Shown here in pieces: positions 19,233 to 27,735 of a stretch of DNA of 64,000 bases. This stretch comes from Streptomyces sp. NBC_00078 (GTDB taxonomy: Bacteria; Actinomycetota; Actinomycetes; Streptomycetales; Streptomycetaceae). Position numbers and translations under genes: made by a program. Under the pieces are notes generated by a model, which saw only the letters and a list, made by a program, of their open reading frames with translations, searched no databases and was not told the DNA's origin. The stretch lies in the NCBI RefSeq assembly GCF_026343335.1, contig NZ_JAPELX010000001.1, positions 5,642,001 to 5,706,000 on the forward strand, read 5' to 3'. How positions within the stretch are numbered: the stretch's first letter is position 1; every line of letters starts with the position of its first letter.

Positions 19233-19266
19233 AAGGACCCGCACCCCCCTCCGAGTGCGGGTCCTT
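19233..19266. terminator. Bidirectional terminator between convergent genes
   Basis: AAGGACCCGCAC pairs with GTGCGGGTCCTT (12 bp, 10-nt loop), followed by CCGTTTCTTT on the plus strand. It lies between the GMC gene stop and the convergent LAETG gene stop. Confidence 0.8.
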
Positions 19267-19288
19267 CCGTTTCTTTCAGCAGGTCTGG

Positions 19289-20278
19289 TTACGCGTGCGT
19301 GCCGGCCTTGCGCCGACGCACCACGAACACCGCACCGGCACCCAGGGCGACCGCGAGACCGCCCGTGAGGCCGATCATCGGCAGCGCGGAACTGGAGCCG
19401 GTCTCGGCGAGGCTGCCGGTGGCGGCCACGTCGTTCACGTCCGAGAGGTCCTTCACGCCGCCGGTCTGCGGCTTGGCGTCGTTCGGGTTTCCGGCGTCGG
19501 AGCCGGCGGCCAGGATGTCGAAGAAGTAGACCCAGCCGTTCGGGTCGTCGGCGACCCAGCAGCCCTTGTCGTCCGCGTACTCGGCGAGACCGCCGGTCAG
19601 CCCGAGGGAGTCCGGCACCTTGCCGCTGACACTGAGGCGCAGCTGGTAGGAGACCGACTGGCCGGCACCGAGCGAGAACGCGGTGAACGTGCCGCCCTCG
19701 CCCGCGGCGTCCGCGATCGTCCGCCAGGACTTGGAGGACTTGTCGAAGACCTGGACCTTGATCTCGCCGGAGTAGTCCTGCGCGTCCTCCCAGCCGACGG
19801 CGGCGACGCCGATCAGGGGCTTGATGTCCTTGATCGTCTCGTCGCCGTGGTTGGTGACATTGAAGGAGAACCCGGTCCAGCCGCTGCCGGCGACGATCGT
19901 GTCGGGCAGGCCGGACAGGCCGCTCTTCAGGTTGGAGCTGAGCTCGGCGGTGCTGTCGCCGTTCTCGTCGACGCAGAGCTCGGCGCCACCAGGGGTGCTC
20001 TCGCTGGGGCTCGGCGAGGCAGACGCGCTTGCGCTGCTCTCGTCCCCGCCCGGAGTGCTCTCGTCGGCCGCGGGGGTGCTCGCGTCCGCCGCGGGGGTGC
20101 TGTCCTCGGCCGCTGGGGTGGTCTGGTCCGCGGCGGGAGTGGTGTCGGCGGCGGCGGGGCTGCTCGTCGACGTGCTGGGAGTCTCGTCCGTGGCGAACGC
20201 CGCCGGAGCCGAGAGCAGGGCGAGGGGCGCTATGACAGCCGTCGCGGCCGCAGTGGCCATCACACGACGAAGCTTCAT
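19289..20278 (-). CDS. LAETG-anchored cell-surface protein (sortase substrate)
   Basis: A 329-residue secreted wall protein. The signal peptide (residues 1-~30: KLRR, hydrophobic Ala/Leu, AFA) is followed by a low-complexity stretch of repeated TPAAD/STPAADE units. A globular domain of about 150 residues contains two Trp-rich segments. The C terminus is a complete sorting signal: LAETG at 290-294, a hydrophobic span and the RRRK tail. LAxTG is the motif of class E sortases in Streptomyces. ATG 20278 has GAGG six bases upstream. The repeat length probably varies between strains. Function beyond surface display is unknown. Confidence 0.9.
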   Translation of the reverse strand: MKLRRVMATAAATAVIAPLALLSAPAAFATDETPSTSTSSPAAADTTPAADQTTPAAEDSTPAADASTPAADESTPGGDESSASASASPSPSESTPGGAELCVDENGDSTAELSSNLKSGLSGLPDTIVAGSGWTGFSFNVTNHGDETIKDIKPLIGVAAVGWEDAQDYSGEIKVQVFDKSSKSWRTIADAAGEGGTFTAFSLGAGQSVSYQLRLSVSGKVPDSLGLTGGLAEYADDKGCWVADDPNGWVYFFDILAAGSDAGNPNDAKPQTGGVKDLSDVNDVAATGSLAETGSSSALPMIGLTGGLAVALGAGAVFVVRRRKAGTHA

Positions 20279-20425
20279 GAAAACCTCAAGGGAGTCCAGT
20301 GGAAGGGCTCCGCGTGTGGGGCGCGGGTGTGGCCCTGGTTCGCAAGTTGGATCCGTGAGGCATGTGAAAGGTTGTGCAGACACTGACAGAATCCTTATGT
20401 GGCCTGCACCACTCTCCGGGCATGC

Positions 20426-20460
20426 GAAGGGCCCCGCGGGCTGGGGCCGCGGGGCCCTTC
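20426..20460. terminator. Strong hairpin, likely terminator of the chorismate mutase transcript
   Basis: GAAGGGCCCCGCGG pairs perfectly with CCGCGGGGCCCTTC (14 bp, 7-nt loop). It sits about 500 bp downstream of the chorismate mutase stop (minus strand) and upstream of the LAETG gene. It would keep minus-strand transcription from running into that gene. Confidence 0.65.
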
Positions 20461-20812
20461 TCCGTCAGCACCGACGTCAGGGCAGCGCCGGTGCCTGGGA
20501 GCGGCGCCGGGGGGTTGCGCCGCTTGTCCTGTGTGCCCTGGGTCGGCTCCCCGGCGCAGCTGGGGCGCACGGATGGTCTCGACCTCTGGCGGTGCGGAAG
20601 TGCAAGCAATGCAGTTGCCTGCGGCGGGACTTGGGGCTTTCTACGCATCGTGCTGGATGTACGGGACGTACGCAACCGTTTGACCCAGGGTCGTGCATTT
20701 TTGCATTTTCCGCCGGTCGGCCCCGGGCGTCCCCGGAGCCGGCCGATTACTTGGGTGACCGGGCTGCTGTCCCCTGCCGTCCGGCCACAACCCTGGAACG
20801 AGGTCCCACGAC

Positions 20813-20941
20813 GTGCGGCACGACCCGTACGTCTCATCGCTCCAGCAAGCCACGCGTGGTTCTTTCGGGCCCGCCCCTGGCTGGCACGGACACCAGCACC
20901 AACGAAGCGGTTCGCGGGGCGGTCACGCGCCGTACGGGTGA
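20813..20941 (+). CDS. Possible 42-codon small ORF, Gly/His-rich
   Basis: GTG 20813 to TGA 20941, converging on chorismate mutase with a 14-bp gap. The product would begin VRHDPYVSSLQQATRG and end Gly/His/Gln-rich. Third-position GC is about 74%, above the adjacent intergenic DNA but below true genes here, and only AGG lies in the ribosome-site position. I do not recognise it; it could be non-coding. Confidence 0.25.
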   Translation: MRHDPYVSSLQQATRGSFGPAPGWHGHQHQRSGSRGGHAPYG

Positions 20942-20955
20942 GAGGGGGCTCGAAC

Positions 20956-21213
20956 TCAGATCCGCCCGCGGGACAGTTCGAGCAGCGTCATCGCCAGCGC
21001 CGTGCCCGGCTTGCCCAGCGCGTCCCTGTAGCGGCCGAGGATCTCGTTCTCTCGGGACAGGTTCACGCGCCGGCCGCCGGACGAGATCCGTGTCTCCTGG
21101 ACCACGGCGGACACGGCGACCCGTTCCTGGATCAGGCCGAGGATCCGGTCGTCGAGGGCGTCGATGCGCTCCCGGGCGTCGGCGATGGTCTGCTCGGGCG
21201 TGGTGGCGGTCAT
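20956..21213 (-). CDS. Chorismate mutase, AroQ class
   Basis: An 85-residue all-helical chorismate mutase converting chorismate to prephenate, the first committed step to phenylalanine and tyrosine. It has the AroQ layout: an ERIDALDDRILGLIQERVAV first helix with the active-site Arg, then RENEILGRYRD and a C-terminal helix. ATG 21213 is preceded by AGGAG with 7-nt spacing. The frame continues upstream but that part is the leader region. Upstream lies a probable leader-peptide attenuator containing Phe and Tyr codons, which fits control by the pathway end products. Confidence 0.9.
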   Translation of the reverse strand: MTATTPEQTIADARERIDALDDRILGLIQERVAVSAVVQETRISSGGRRVNLSRENEILGRYRDALGKPGTALAMTLLELSRGRI

Positions 21214-21277
21214 GTCGGGGCTCCTTGTCGGATGGCTCGGAGGGCGCCCCGGAGCGACAGGACCCGGAAACGGCAGA

Positions 21278-21304
21278 CGCCCCGGGCCTTGTCGGCCCGG
21301 GGCG
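21278..21304 (-). terminator. Attenuator hairpin in the chorismate mutase leader
   Basis: On the minus strand CGCCCCGGGCC, a 5-nt loop, then GGCCCGGGGCG (11 perfect pairs), 64 nt before the chorismate mutase start. Its 5' arm can instead pair over 7 bp with CGGCCCG inside the leader ORF. That gives the alternative fold needed for attenuation. Confidence 0.55.
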
Positions 21305-21328
21305 CCTGGGAAGTCGCTTGTCAGTAGC

Positions 21329-21400
21329 TCAAGCAGCACGACCATGGCAGCCAGCGGGCCGGATGCCATAGGTAAAGCGGAAGGTCGGATGCGTGAGCAT
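21329..21400 (-). CDS. Putative Phe/Tyr leader peptide of chorismate mutase
   Basis: A 23-codon ORF whose residues 5-11 read PTFRFTY, three aromatic codons in five (TTC, TTT, TAT), followed by GIRPAGCHGRAA and TGA. There is no ribosome site. A CATACT -10 box lies exactly six bases before the ATG, so the transcript would start at the ATG (leaderless). Codons 11-19 can fold into a pause hairpin (21344-21369). This is the layout of amino-acid attenuators: stalling at Phe/Tyr codons would free an antiterminator. Inferred; no homologue is recalled. Confidence 0.55.
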   Translation of the reverse strand: MLTHPTFRFTYGIRPAGCHGRAA

Positions 21401-21406
21401 GGGGTC

Positions 21407-21436
21407 AGTATGCACGGGTTGGCGGCGTCCCTCCAA
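21407..21436 (-). promoter_or_regulatory. Candidate promoter of the chorismate mutase leader
   Basis: TTGGAG (21431-21436) and CATACT (21407-21412), 18-bp spacing, reading leftward. The predicted start coincides with the A of the leader-peptide ATG. Confidence 0.5.
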
Positions 21437-21597
21437 GCGGTGTCGGTCACATCCGGCCTGACCGGCGTTCGAGGACGGGGCCGTCAGGCCGAAGCCGGAG
21501 CCCGGGAGCGGCAGCCCCGGCTCACGGGAGGTGACCGTCCCGCACCCCGTTAGAATCGGTAACCACAGACCCCCGCCCGACCGCCGGAAGGCACCCC

Positions 21598-23178
<1,581 letters not shown>

Positions 23179-23181
23179 GCC

Positions 23182-23667
23182 CTAGGTGCGCCTGACGGTG
23201 CGCAGGGGCTTGCCGGGCTTCCAGACCTCGACGACCAGGTACTTGTCGTCCTCGACGTAGGTCCGTACGACCTCGGTCAGCTCGGTGCGGAAGAGGTGGA
23301 ACGGCTCCGGCGGTTCCACCTCTTTCGCGTACGCCCTCTTCGCCTCGCCGTCCTCGACTCCGATCGCCAGCCCGCCGACCCGTACGTCACCGCCGCCCAT
23401 CCCGGTGCCCGGCCCCGGGTTCGCCTGGAGCGTGAAGCGCGGGTCGCGGTTCAGGTCGAGGGCCTTGAGCGAGCCGGGCATCATGCCGAGCCACAGTTCG
23501 CCGTCGAGGAAACGGACCTCGAGGCCGGAGGTGCGCGGGGAGCCGTCCGCGCGGAGCGTGGCGAGAACGTGATGGGTGAAGGCGCCGAAGCGGTCCTCCG
23601 CGATCCTCGCCAGTGCGGGCTCCGCCCCGGTGAAAGCGGCCCAGTTGGCTGCCGTGTTCGCTGTCAT
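23182..23667 (-). CDS. Pyridoxamine-5'-phosphate-oxidase-fold (FMN/F420-type) protein
   Basis: A 161-residue split-barrel protein of the PNPOx-like superfamily, which binds FMN, F420 or heme. The core opens HHVLATLRADGSPRTSGLEVRFLDGELWLG and continues with KALDLNRDPRFTL, typical of the group. The specific cofactor and substrate cannot be assigned. It ends 3 bp from the convergent guaA stop. There is no ribosome site before the ATG at 23667, and a CACACT box six bases upstream suggests a leaderless mRNA. A large inverted repeat lies just upstream. Confidence 0.85.
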   Translation of the reverse strand: MTANTAANWAAFTGAEPALARIAEDRFGAFTHHVLATLRADGSPRTSGLEVRFLDGELWLGMMPGSLKALDLNRDPRFTLQANPGPGTGMGGGDVRVGGLAIGVEDGEAKRAYAKEVEPPEPFHLFRTELTEVVRTYVEDDKYLVVEVWKPGKPLRTVRRT

Positions 23668-23679
23668 ACGGCGAGTGTG

Positions 23680-23716
23680 GCGCCGATACCCGACATCCGC
23701 TGTCCGGTATCGGCGC
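23680..23716. promoter_or_regulatory. 37-nt near-perfect inverted repeat upstream of the PNPOx-fold gene
   Basis: GCGCCGATACC and GGTATCGGCGC (11 bp) flank c-GACA-tccgc-TGTC-c, giving 15 paired bases and one mismatch. It lies between two minus-strand genes, 12 bp before the second one's start. It could terminate the upstream gene or be an operator covering the -35 region; there is no T-run, which favours an operator. Confidence 0.5.
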
Positions 23717-23722
23717 AGGGTG

Positions 23723-24085
23723 TCACGCCTGCTGTGAGGACGCCCCGAACGGCACCGGCCGCACGTACCGCTCGCGGCCCGCGTCGTCCCGCACCTGGGT
23801 GCACCCGGCGGCGGTCAGTTGCCGGGACAGCTTCGCGCGCCGGGCCGTGTTGACGCGGAGGGCGCCGAACATCATCGCCGGCAGCAGCACGGCGAGCGGC
23901 AGCAGGACGGCGTAGACGCCGGTCAGCAGTGCCAGCAGCAGGCACACCGCGCCGGAGCCCCAGCCGATGGCCGGCAACTGCCGGCGGTTGCCCGCCTCGA
24001 CCAGGGCGTCGTAGCGGACCAGCGCGGTGAGCAGGTCGACGTCCGCCTGTGCCTCGGGGACCGGGGTGAGCGAGTTCAGGTACAT
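23723..24085 (-). CDS. Small membrane protein of unknown function
   Basis: A 120-residue protein with an acidic N-terminal segment (TPVPEAQADVDLL), then two closely spaced hydrophobic helices at about residues 45-80 (AVCLLLALLTGVYAVLLPLAVLLPAMM), and a basic cytoplasmic tail ending in GASSQQA. I do not recognise a family. The ATG at 24085 was chosen because coding character drops upstream; an in-frame ATG at 24226 would add 47 residues. It diverges from the class II aldolase gene over a region carrying two inverted repeats. Confidence 0.7.
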   Translation of the reverse strand: MYLNSLTPVPEAQADVDLLTALVRYDALVEAGNRRQLPAIGWGSGAVCLLLALLTGVYAVLLPLAVLLPAMMFGALRVNTARRAKLSRQLTAAGCTQVRDDAGRERYVRPVPFGASSQQA

Positions 24086-24160
24086 GCCGGGCACCGGTCC
24101 GCCCGCGCCCACCTGCCCGAACGTGGTGATGTTTGCCGCCGCGCGCTGCTGGGCCGCAAA

Positions 24161-24177
24161 ACAGGTGCTGAACCTGT
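24161..24177. promoter_or_regulatory. Inverted repeat ACAGGT-5-ACCTGT
   Basis: A perfect 6-bp inverted repeat with a 5-bp spacer in the divergent promoter region between the small membrane protein and the aldolase. Likely a protein-binding site; the regulator is unknown. Confidence 0.35.
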
Positions 24178-24232
24178 GGTTCCGCACTCCAGACCCACAA
24201 GCACCCGGAACGGTTGCGCGCGTCATCTTTAC

Positions 24233-24248
24233 AGAACATCTCTGTTCT
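24233..24248. promoter_or_regulatory. Inverted repeat AGAACA-TCTC-TGTTCT
   Basis: A perfect 6-4-6 inverted repeat 57 bp before the aldolase ATG. It is not the actinobacterial LexA box, because GAAC and GTTC are separated by six bases rather than four. Probably the operator of a different dimeric regulator. Confidence 0.4.
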
Positions 24249-24305
24249 CCTGAGCTGACTGAGGGTAACTTCCGCCCCGTAAAGCAACCCAGTGCTGGAG
24301 GACAC

Positions 24306-25115
24306 ATGCACGGGACCCCCGGGGGCACGCCCACTCCGCCCCCCGCCCTCCCGAACGACCGGCTGCGGTTCGCGATGCCGCCCATGCACGATTCGGTCGA
24401 CGACGAACGCCGTCACCGCAAGGAGCGGCTCGCGGGCGCCCTGCGGATCTTCGGACGGCTCGGCTTCGAGGACGGCGTGTCGGGGCACATAACGGCGCGC
24501 GACCCCGAGTACAGCGACTGTTTCTGGGTCAACCCGTTCGGGATGTCCTTCAGGCACGTCACCGTGAGCGACCTGGTTCTCGCCAACTCCGACGGGCAGG
24601 TGATCGAGGGCCGCTATCACGTCAACCAGGCCGCGTTCACGGTCCACTCCCAGGTGCACGCGGCCCGCCCCGACGTCGTGGCCGTGGCCCACTGCCACTC
24701 GGTGCACGGCCGGGCCCTGTCCGCACTCGGCGACCTGCTCGACCCGATCACCCAGGAGAGCTGCGCCTTCTACGAGGACCACGCCCTCTACGACGCCTAC
24801 ACCGGAGTCGCCGTGGACGCCGAGGAGGGCCGCCGCATCGCCGCCGCACTCGGCTCCCGCAAGGCGCTCGTGCTGCGCAACCACGGGCTGCTCACGGTCG
24901 GCGACTCGGTGGACGCGGCCGCCTGGTGGTTCGTGTCGATGGAACGGTCCGCCCAGGTGCAGCTCACCGCCAAGGCGGCCGGCCGCCCGCTCCTCATCGA
25001 CCACCGACTGGCCACGGCGACCCGCGAACAGCTCGGCGGCGACCTGGTGGCATGGATCAACTACCAGCCGCTGTGGCAGGACATCAGCCGCAGCGAACCC
25101 GATCTGCTGAGCTAG
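24306..25115 (+). CDS. Class II aldolase/adducin-family protein
   Basis: A 269-residue zinc-dependent aldolase-fold protein (L-fuculose-phosphate aldolase/adducin superfamily). The metal ligands are in HCHSVHG (His129 and His131) with a further LRNHG histidine downstream; FGRLGFEDGVSGHITARDP is the usual opening. The members use varied sugar phosphates or related carbonyl compounds, so the substrate is open. ATG 24306 has GGAGG at 4-5 nt spacing. The upstream region holds two inverted repeats and the gene is followed by the G/C tandem repeat array. Confidence 0.87.
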   Translation: MHGTPGGTPTPPPALPNDRLRFAMPPMHDSVDDERRHRKERLAGALRIFGRLGFEDGVSGHITARDPEYSDCFWVNPFGMSFRHVTVSDLVLANSDGQVIEGRYHVNQAAFTVHSQVHAARPDVVAVAHCHSVHGRALSALGDLLDPITQESCAFYEDHALYDAYTGVAVDAEEGRRIAAALGSRKALVLRNHGLLTVGDSVDAAAWWFVSMERSAQVQLTAKAAGRPLLIDHRLATATREQLGGDLVAWINYQPLWQDISRSEPDLLS

Positions 25116-25120
25116 CCTCC

Positions 25121-25300
25121 GGCCCCGGTCCCGGTCTCCGGCCCCGGTCCCGGTCTCCGGCCCCGGTCCCGGTCTCCGGTCCCGGTCTCCGGTCCCGGTT
25201 CCCGGCTCCGGTTCCCGGCTCCGGTTCCCGGCTCCGGTTCCCGGCTCCGGTTCCCGGCTCCGGTTCCCGGCTCCGGTTCCCGGCCGGGGCCCGGCCGGGG
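25121..25300. repeat. Nested G/C-rich tandem repeat array (19-mer, then 13-mer)
   Basis: Three head-to-tail 19-bp units starting GGCCCCGGTCCCGG grade into about seven 13-bp units GTTCCCGGCTCCG, ending in CCCGGCCGGGGCCCGGCCGGGG, which can fold. It fills the gap between two convergent genes. Copy number is likely variable between strains and error-prone in assembly. Confidence 0.85.
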
Positions 25301-25304
25301 TGGC

Positions 25305-26198
25305 TCAGAAGCCGCGCAGTACGGCCGCCTTGGTCATCGCGAACTCCTCGTCCGTGAGCACCCCGTCCCGGTGCAGGTCGCCCAACTCCCGCAGGCGCCG
25401 CAGGAGTACGTCGTGGTGGTCGGCGGGGGCCGGGACGGCGGGCGCCGACGTCCGGCGGGCCCCCAGCTCGTCGTACCCGCCCCCGTTGCGGGTGGACGGG
25501 TGCGGCAGGCGGGCGGTGATCGCGGTGGCCACGAGCGCGGTGAGCAGGTCGCGGCGGGCGCTGCCCCACAGGTCCAGGGCGTAGGGGTCCTTCTCCGGCG
25601 GCAGCTTGGAGAAGACCGTCTCGCGGGTCACGAACCGCAGAAAGCCGTCCTCGTAGCCGGAGTTGGGCAGCCACTCCACCTGGACGAGATCGCCGACCGT
25701 GATGATCCGTGGCCCGGTCGCCCGCTTGACCCGCTCGGAGGTGTCGGCCCAGTCGATGCGCACCTGGTTGCCGTCGAAGGAGACGGTGCCGTCGGAGGAA
25801 CGGACCGAGACCGGAACGGGCGGTCCCGGCAGCAGGTACGCCTTGGCCGGCTCCTTGGGCACCTGGTCCAGCATGAGGGCCCGGCGGATCTCCTCGGCGA
25901 CGTACTCGGCGACCCCGGCACGGTCCACGTCCACCTGCAGCCGGTACGGATCGGCCGCGTCCGGCAGCCGCCCACCGGTCGCCTGGAGCAACGGGTCGGC
26001 CCCCTCGCGCAGCCGCATCCGCAGCCGTCCGCGCTTGCGTTCGGGTTCGAAGACCACGCCGGCGACGGCTTCGAGGGGCACCGCCACCTCCCCGTACGTC
26101 TGCCGGAACAGTGGCACGGAGCGGTGCAGACCCGGCGTGATCCTGACCGTGGTGCCGTCGAAGGCCCAGGTCCCGTCCCGCTGGATGATCTCGGCCAT
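25305..26198 (-). CDS. DUF4429-like protein with C-terminal SHOCT domain
   Basis: A 297-residue protein with two related beta-rich halves: WAFDGTTVRITPG near the start and VSFDGNQVRIDW in the middle, the DUF4429 pattern. It ends in a SHOCT (short C-terminal) motif, LRRLRELGDLHRDGVLTDEEFAMTKAAVL. SHOCT tails are thought to mediate oligomerisation. No catalytic residues are evident. There is no ribosome site before the ATG at 26198, so it may be leaderless. Function unknown. Confidence 0.82.
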   Translation of the reverse strand: MAEIIQRDGTWAFDGTTVRITPGLHRSVPLFRQTYGEVAVPLEAVAGVVFEPERKRGRLRMRLREGADPLLQATGGRLPDAADPYRLQVDVDRAGVAEYVAEEIRRALMLDQVPKEPAKAYLLPGPPVPVSVRSSDGTVSFDGNQVRIDWADTSERVKRATGPRIITVGDLVQVEWLPNSGYEDGFLRFVTRETVFSKLPPEKDPYALDLWGSARRDLLTALVATAITARLPHPSTRNGGGYDELGARRTSAPAVPAPADHHDVLLRRLRELGDLHRDGVLTDEEFAMTKAAVLRGF

Positions 26199-26336
26199 AG
26201 GGAAATTCTCGCAGCAGGGTCAACACGGCGGACCCGCTTCACCCCGCGCTGACCAGACCTGCCGGACGCGGGCGGGGTGGCGTAGGGCACAATTCGCTGT
26301 CATCACACGGGGGTTGCGGGAAGGCGGGCGGCGGGC

Positions 26337-27620
26337 GTGGCGGTGCAGGAGGCGAGAGGCGGCGCGGACGTGCCGGGAGGCTCCCATGGAGGCGGCTGCA
26401 CCTGCGGGGACTGCCCGCACGGGGCACGCGAGGGGCACCGGCGCGCGGTCGCCGAATTCCTTCTGATGCGCGACGGGTTCGCGGCCGGAGAGGGCGTGCC
26501 CGCCGCGGTGGCCCACTCGGCCTCGGCCTCCCGCCAGTGGGTTTCGGAGGAACTCAGCCAGTCCGCCGGACTCGTCGCCGACCGGGGCCGCGCCGAGGGC
26601 GAGGCCTGGCTGGCCCGCCTGTGGCGGCGGACGGTGTGCGCGGTGTGGTCACTGGTGGTCGTGTTGCTGCTGGTGCAGTCGTTGACCGCGATCGGCGCGG
26701 GCTGGACGACGGCGCGCACGGCGGGTCTGCTGGCGGCCCTGATCACGGGTGGTGCGCTGACCGCGGCATCGTGGTTCCACCGCGCGCGGGGCGGCGTACT
26801 GGCTCCCGTCATCGGCGAGGACAACCGTCTGTCCACCTCCCGCACGGTGGCGGCGGCCTGGGTGCTGCTCATCGTCTACGCCGTGCTGGTCCTGGTCGGC
26901 CGCCTCGCCGCCGCGTCCGACCACGCGGAGCGCGACGCGCTGATCTCCGGCCTCGAACTCGCCCGCGCCGCCGGTGTCGTGACCGTCCTCGCCGTGGTGT
27001 GCGGCATCGCGGTGCTGGTGCGGCGCGTGGTCGGGCTGCGGATCCTCGGCCAGCGGCTGCAGAAGGTACGGGCGTACCGGCCCCGGGCGGCCGACCTGCT
27101 CACCGACGACGCGGGACGCGGCGCCTTCGCCGACATCCAGTACGTCGTGATCAGCACCGTCGCCCTGCTGTTCGCCGCGGTGCGGCTCGCCCGGCGCCCG
27201 GAGCAGCTGCCGGACCTTCCGTGGGGTCTCGCGGTGCTGGTGCTGGTGTCGGCGGCGACCTATGTGGCAGGCAAGTACGCGGAGGGCGGCCGCCCCGTGA
27301 TCCTCTCCGTGGTGCGCGCCCGCGAGGCCGGCGACCTCGACGCCCCCATCCGCACGGGCGACGACATCGAGATCCGCGGCGCGGGCTTCGTCCCCCCGGG
27401 CACCCACGGCGCCGACCGGCTGACGCGGATGGTGGTCCGCATCGGCACCGTCAACGTCCATGTGCCGCTCGTCCCGGTGACCGGCGGCTTCAGCAACCCG
27501 ACGGACGCGGTACTGACCGTCCCCGTACCGGCGGACGTGGAACCGGGGAGGGTCGAGGTGCAAGTAGTGACGGCAGCGGGGGTAGAGACCAACAGATACG
27601 CGATCGACGTGACGGACTGA
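26337..27620 (+). CDS. Multi-spanning membrane protein with an N-terminal CxCxxC motif
   Basis: A 427-residue membrane protein I do not recognise by name. The N terminus holds a possible metal site, GCTCGDCPHG (residues 20-29). Five or six hydrophobic spans follow, including AVWSLVVVLLLVQSLTAIGAG, AAAWVLLIVYAVLVLVGRLAA, VVTVLAVVCGIAVLVRRVV, VISTVALLFAAVRLA and GLAVLVLVSAATYVAG. The C-terminal ~90 residues are a beta-rich IPT-like domain (IEIRGAGFVPPGTHG...VEVQVVTAAGVETNRYAI), probably outside or at the membrane face. The GTG start at 26337 is uncertain; GTG 26343 is also in frame. Confidence 0.75.
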   Translation: MAVQEARGGADVPGGSHGGGCTCGDCPHGAREGHRRAVAEFLLMRDGFAAGEGVPAAVAHSASASRQWVSEELSQSAGLVADRGRAEGEAWLARLWRRTVCAVWSLVVVLLLVQSLTAIGAGWTTARTAGLLAALITGGALTAASWFHRARGGVLAPVIGEDNRLSTSRTVAAAWVLLIVYAVLVLVGRLAAASDHAERDALISGLELARAAGVVTVLAVVCGIAVLVRRVVGLRILGQRLQKVRAYRPRAADLLTDDAGRGAFADIQYVVISTVALLFAAVRLARRPEQLPDLPWGLAVLVLVSAATYVAGKYAEGGRPVILSVVRAREAGDLDAPIRTGDDIEIRGAGFVPPGTHGADRLTRMVVRIGTVNVHVPLVPVTGGFSNPTDAVLTVPVPADVEPGRVEVQVVTAAGVETNRYAIDVTD

Positions 27621-27735
27621 GGAGCACTGGCCCCGCACCGGCGCCGAAACCGGTACGAACGCACTGAGCGCACCGTCCCTTACGTACGTATCGTCTTGTG
27701 AGCGGTCCCGGCACAGCGGGTGAGAGGCGACAGCG

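Larger units (their letters stand above)
20279..20955. other. 677-bp low-coding region: hairpin, tandem TGCATTTT, short palindrome, possible micro-ORF
   Basis: No established gene. Third-position G/C is low through about 20590-20710, as in a promoter region. It holds a very strong hairpin (20426-20460), a GTACG-GGA-CGTAC palindrome at 20659-20671, a TTGACC box at 20680-20685 and two head-to-tail TGCATTTT octamers at 20694-20709. A candidate short ORF lies at 20813-20941. The left edge is the promoter of the LAETG gene. Confidence 0.45.

Noticed and set aside
24233..24248. AGAACA-TCTC-TGTTCT as a LexA (SOS) box
   Set aside because: Actinobacterial SOS boxes have GAAC-N4-GTTC; here six bases separate GAAC and GTTC.
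25121..25300. Repeat array considered as CRISPR
   Set aside because: Units are directly contiguous with no spacers and change gradually; it is an ordinary tandem repeat.
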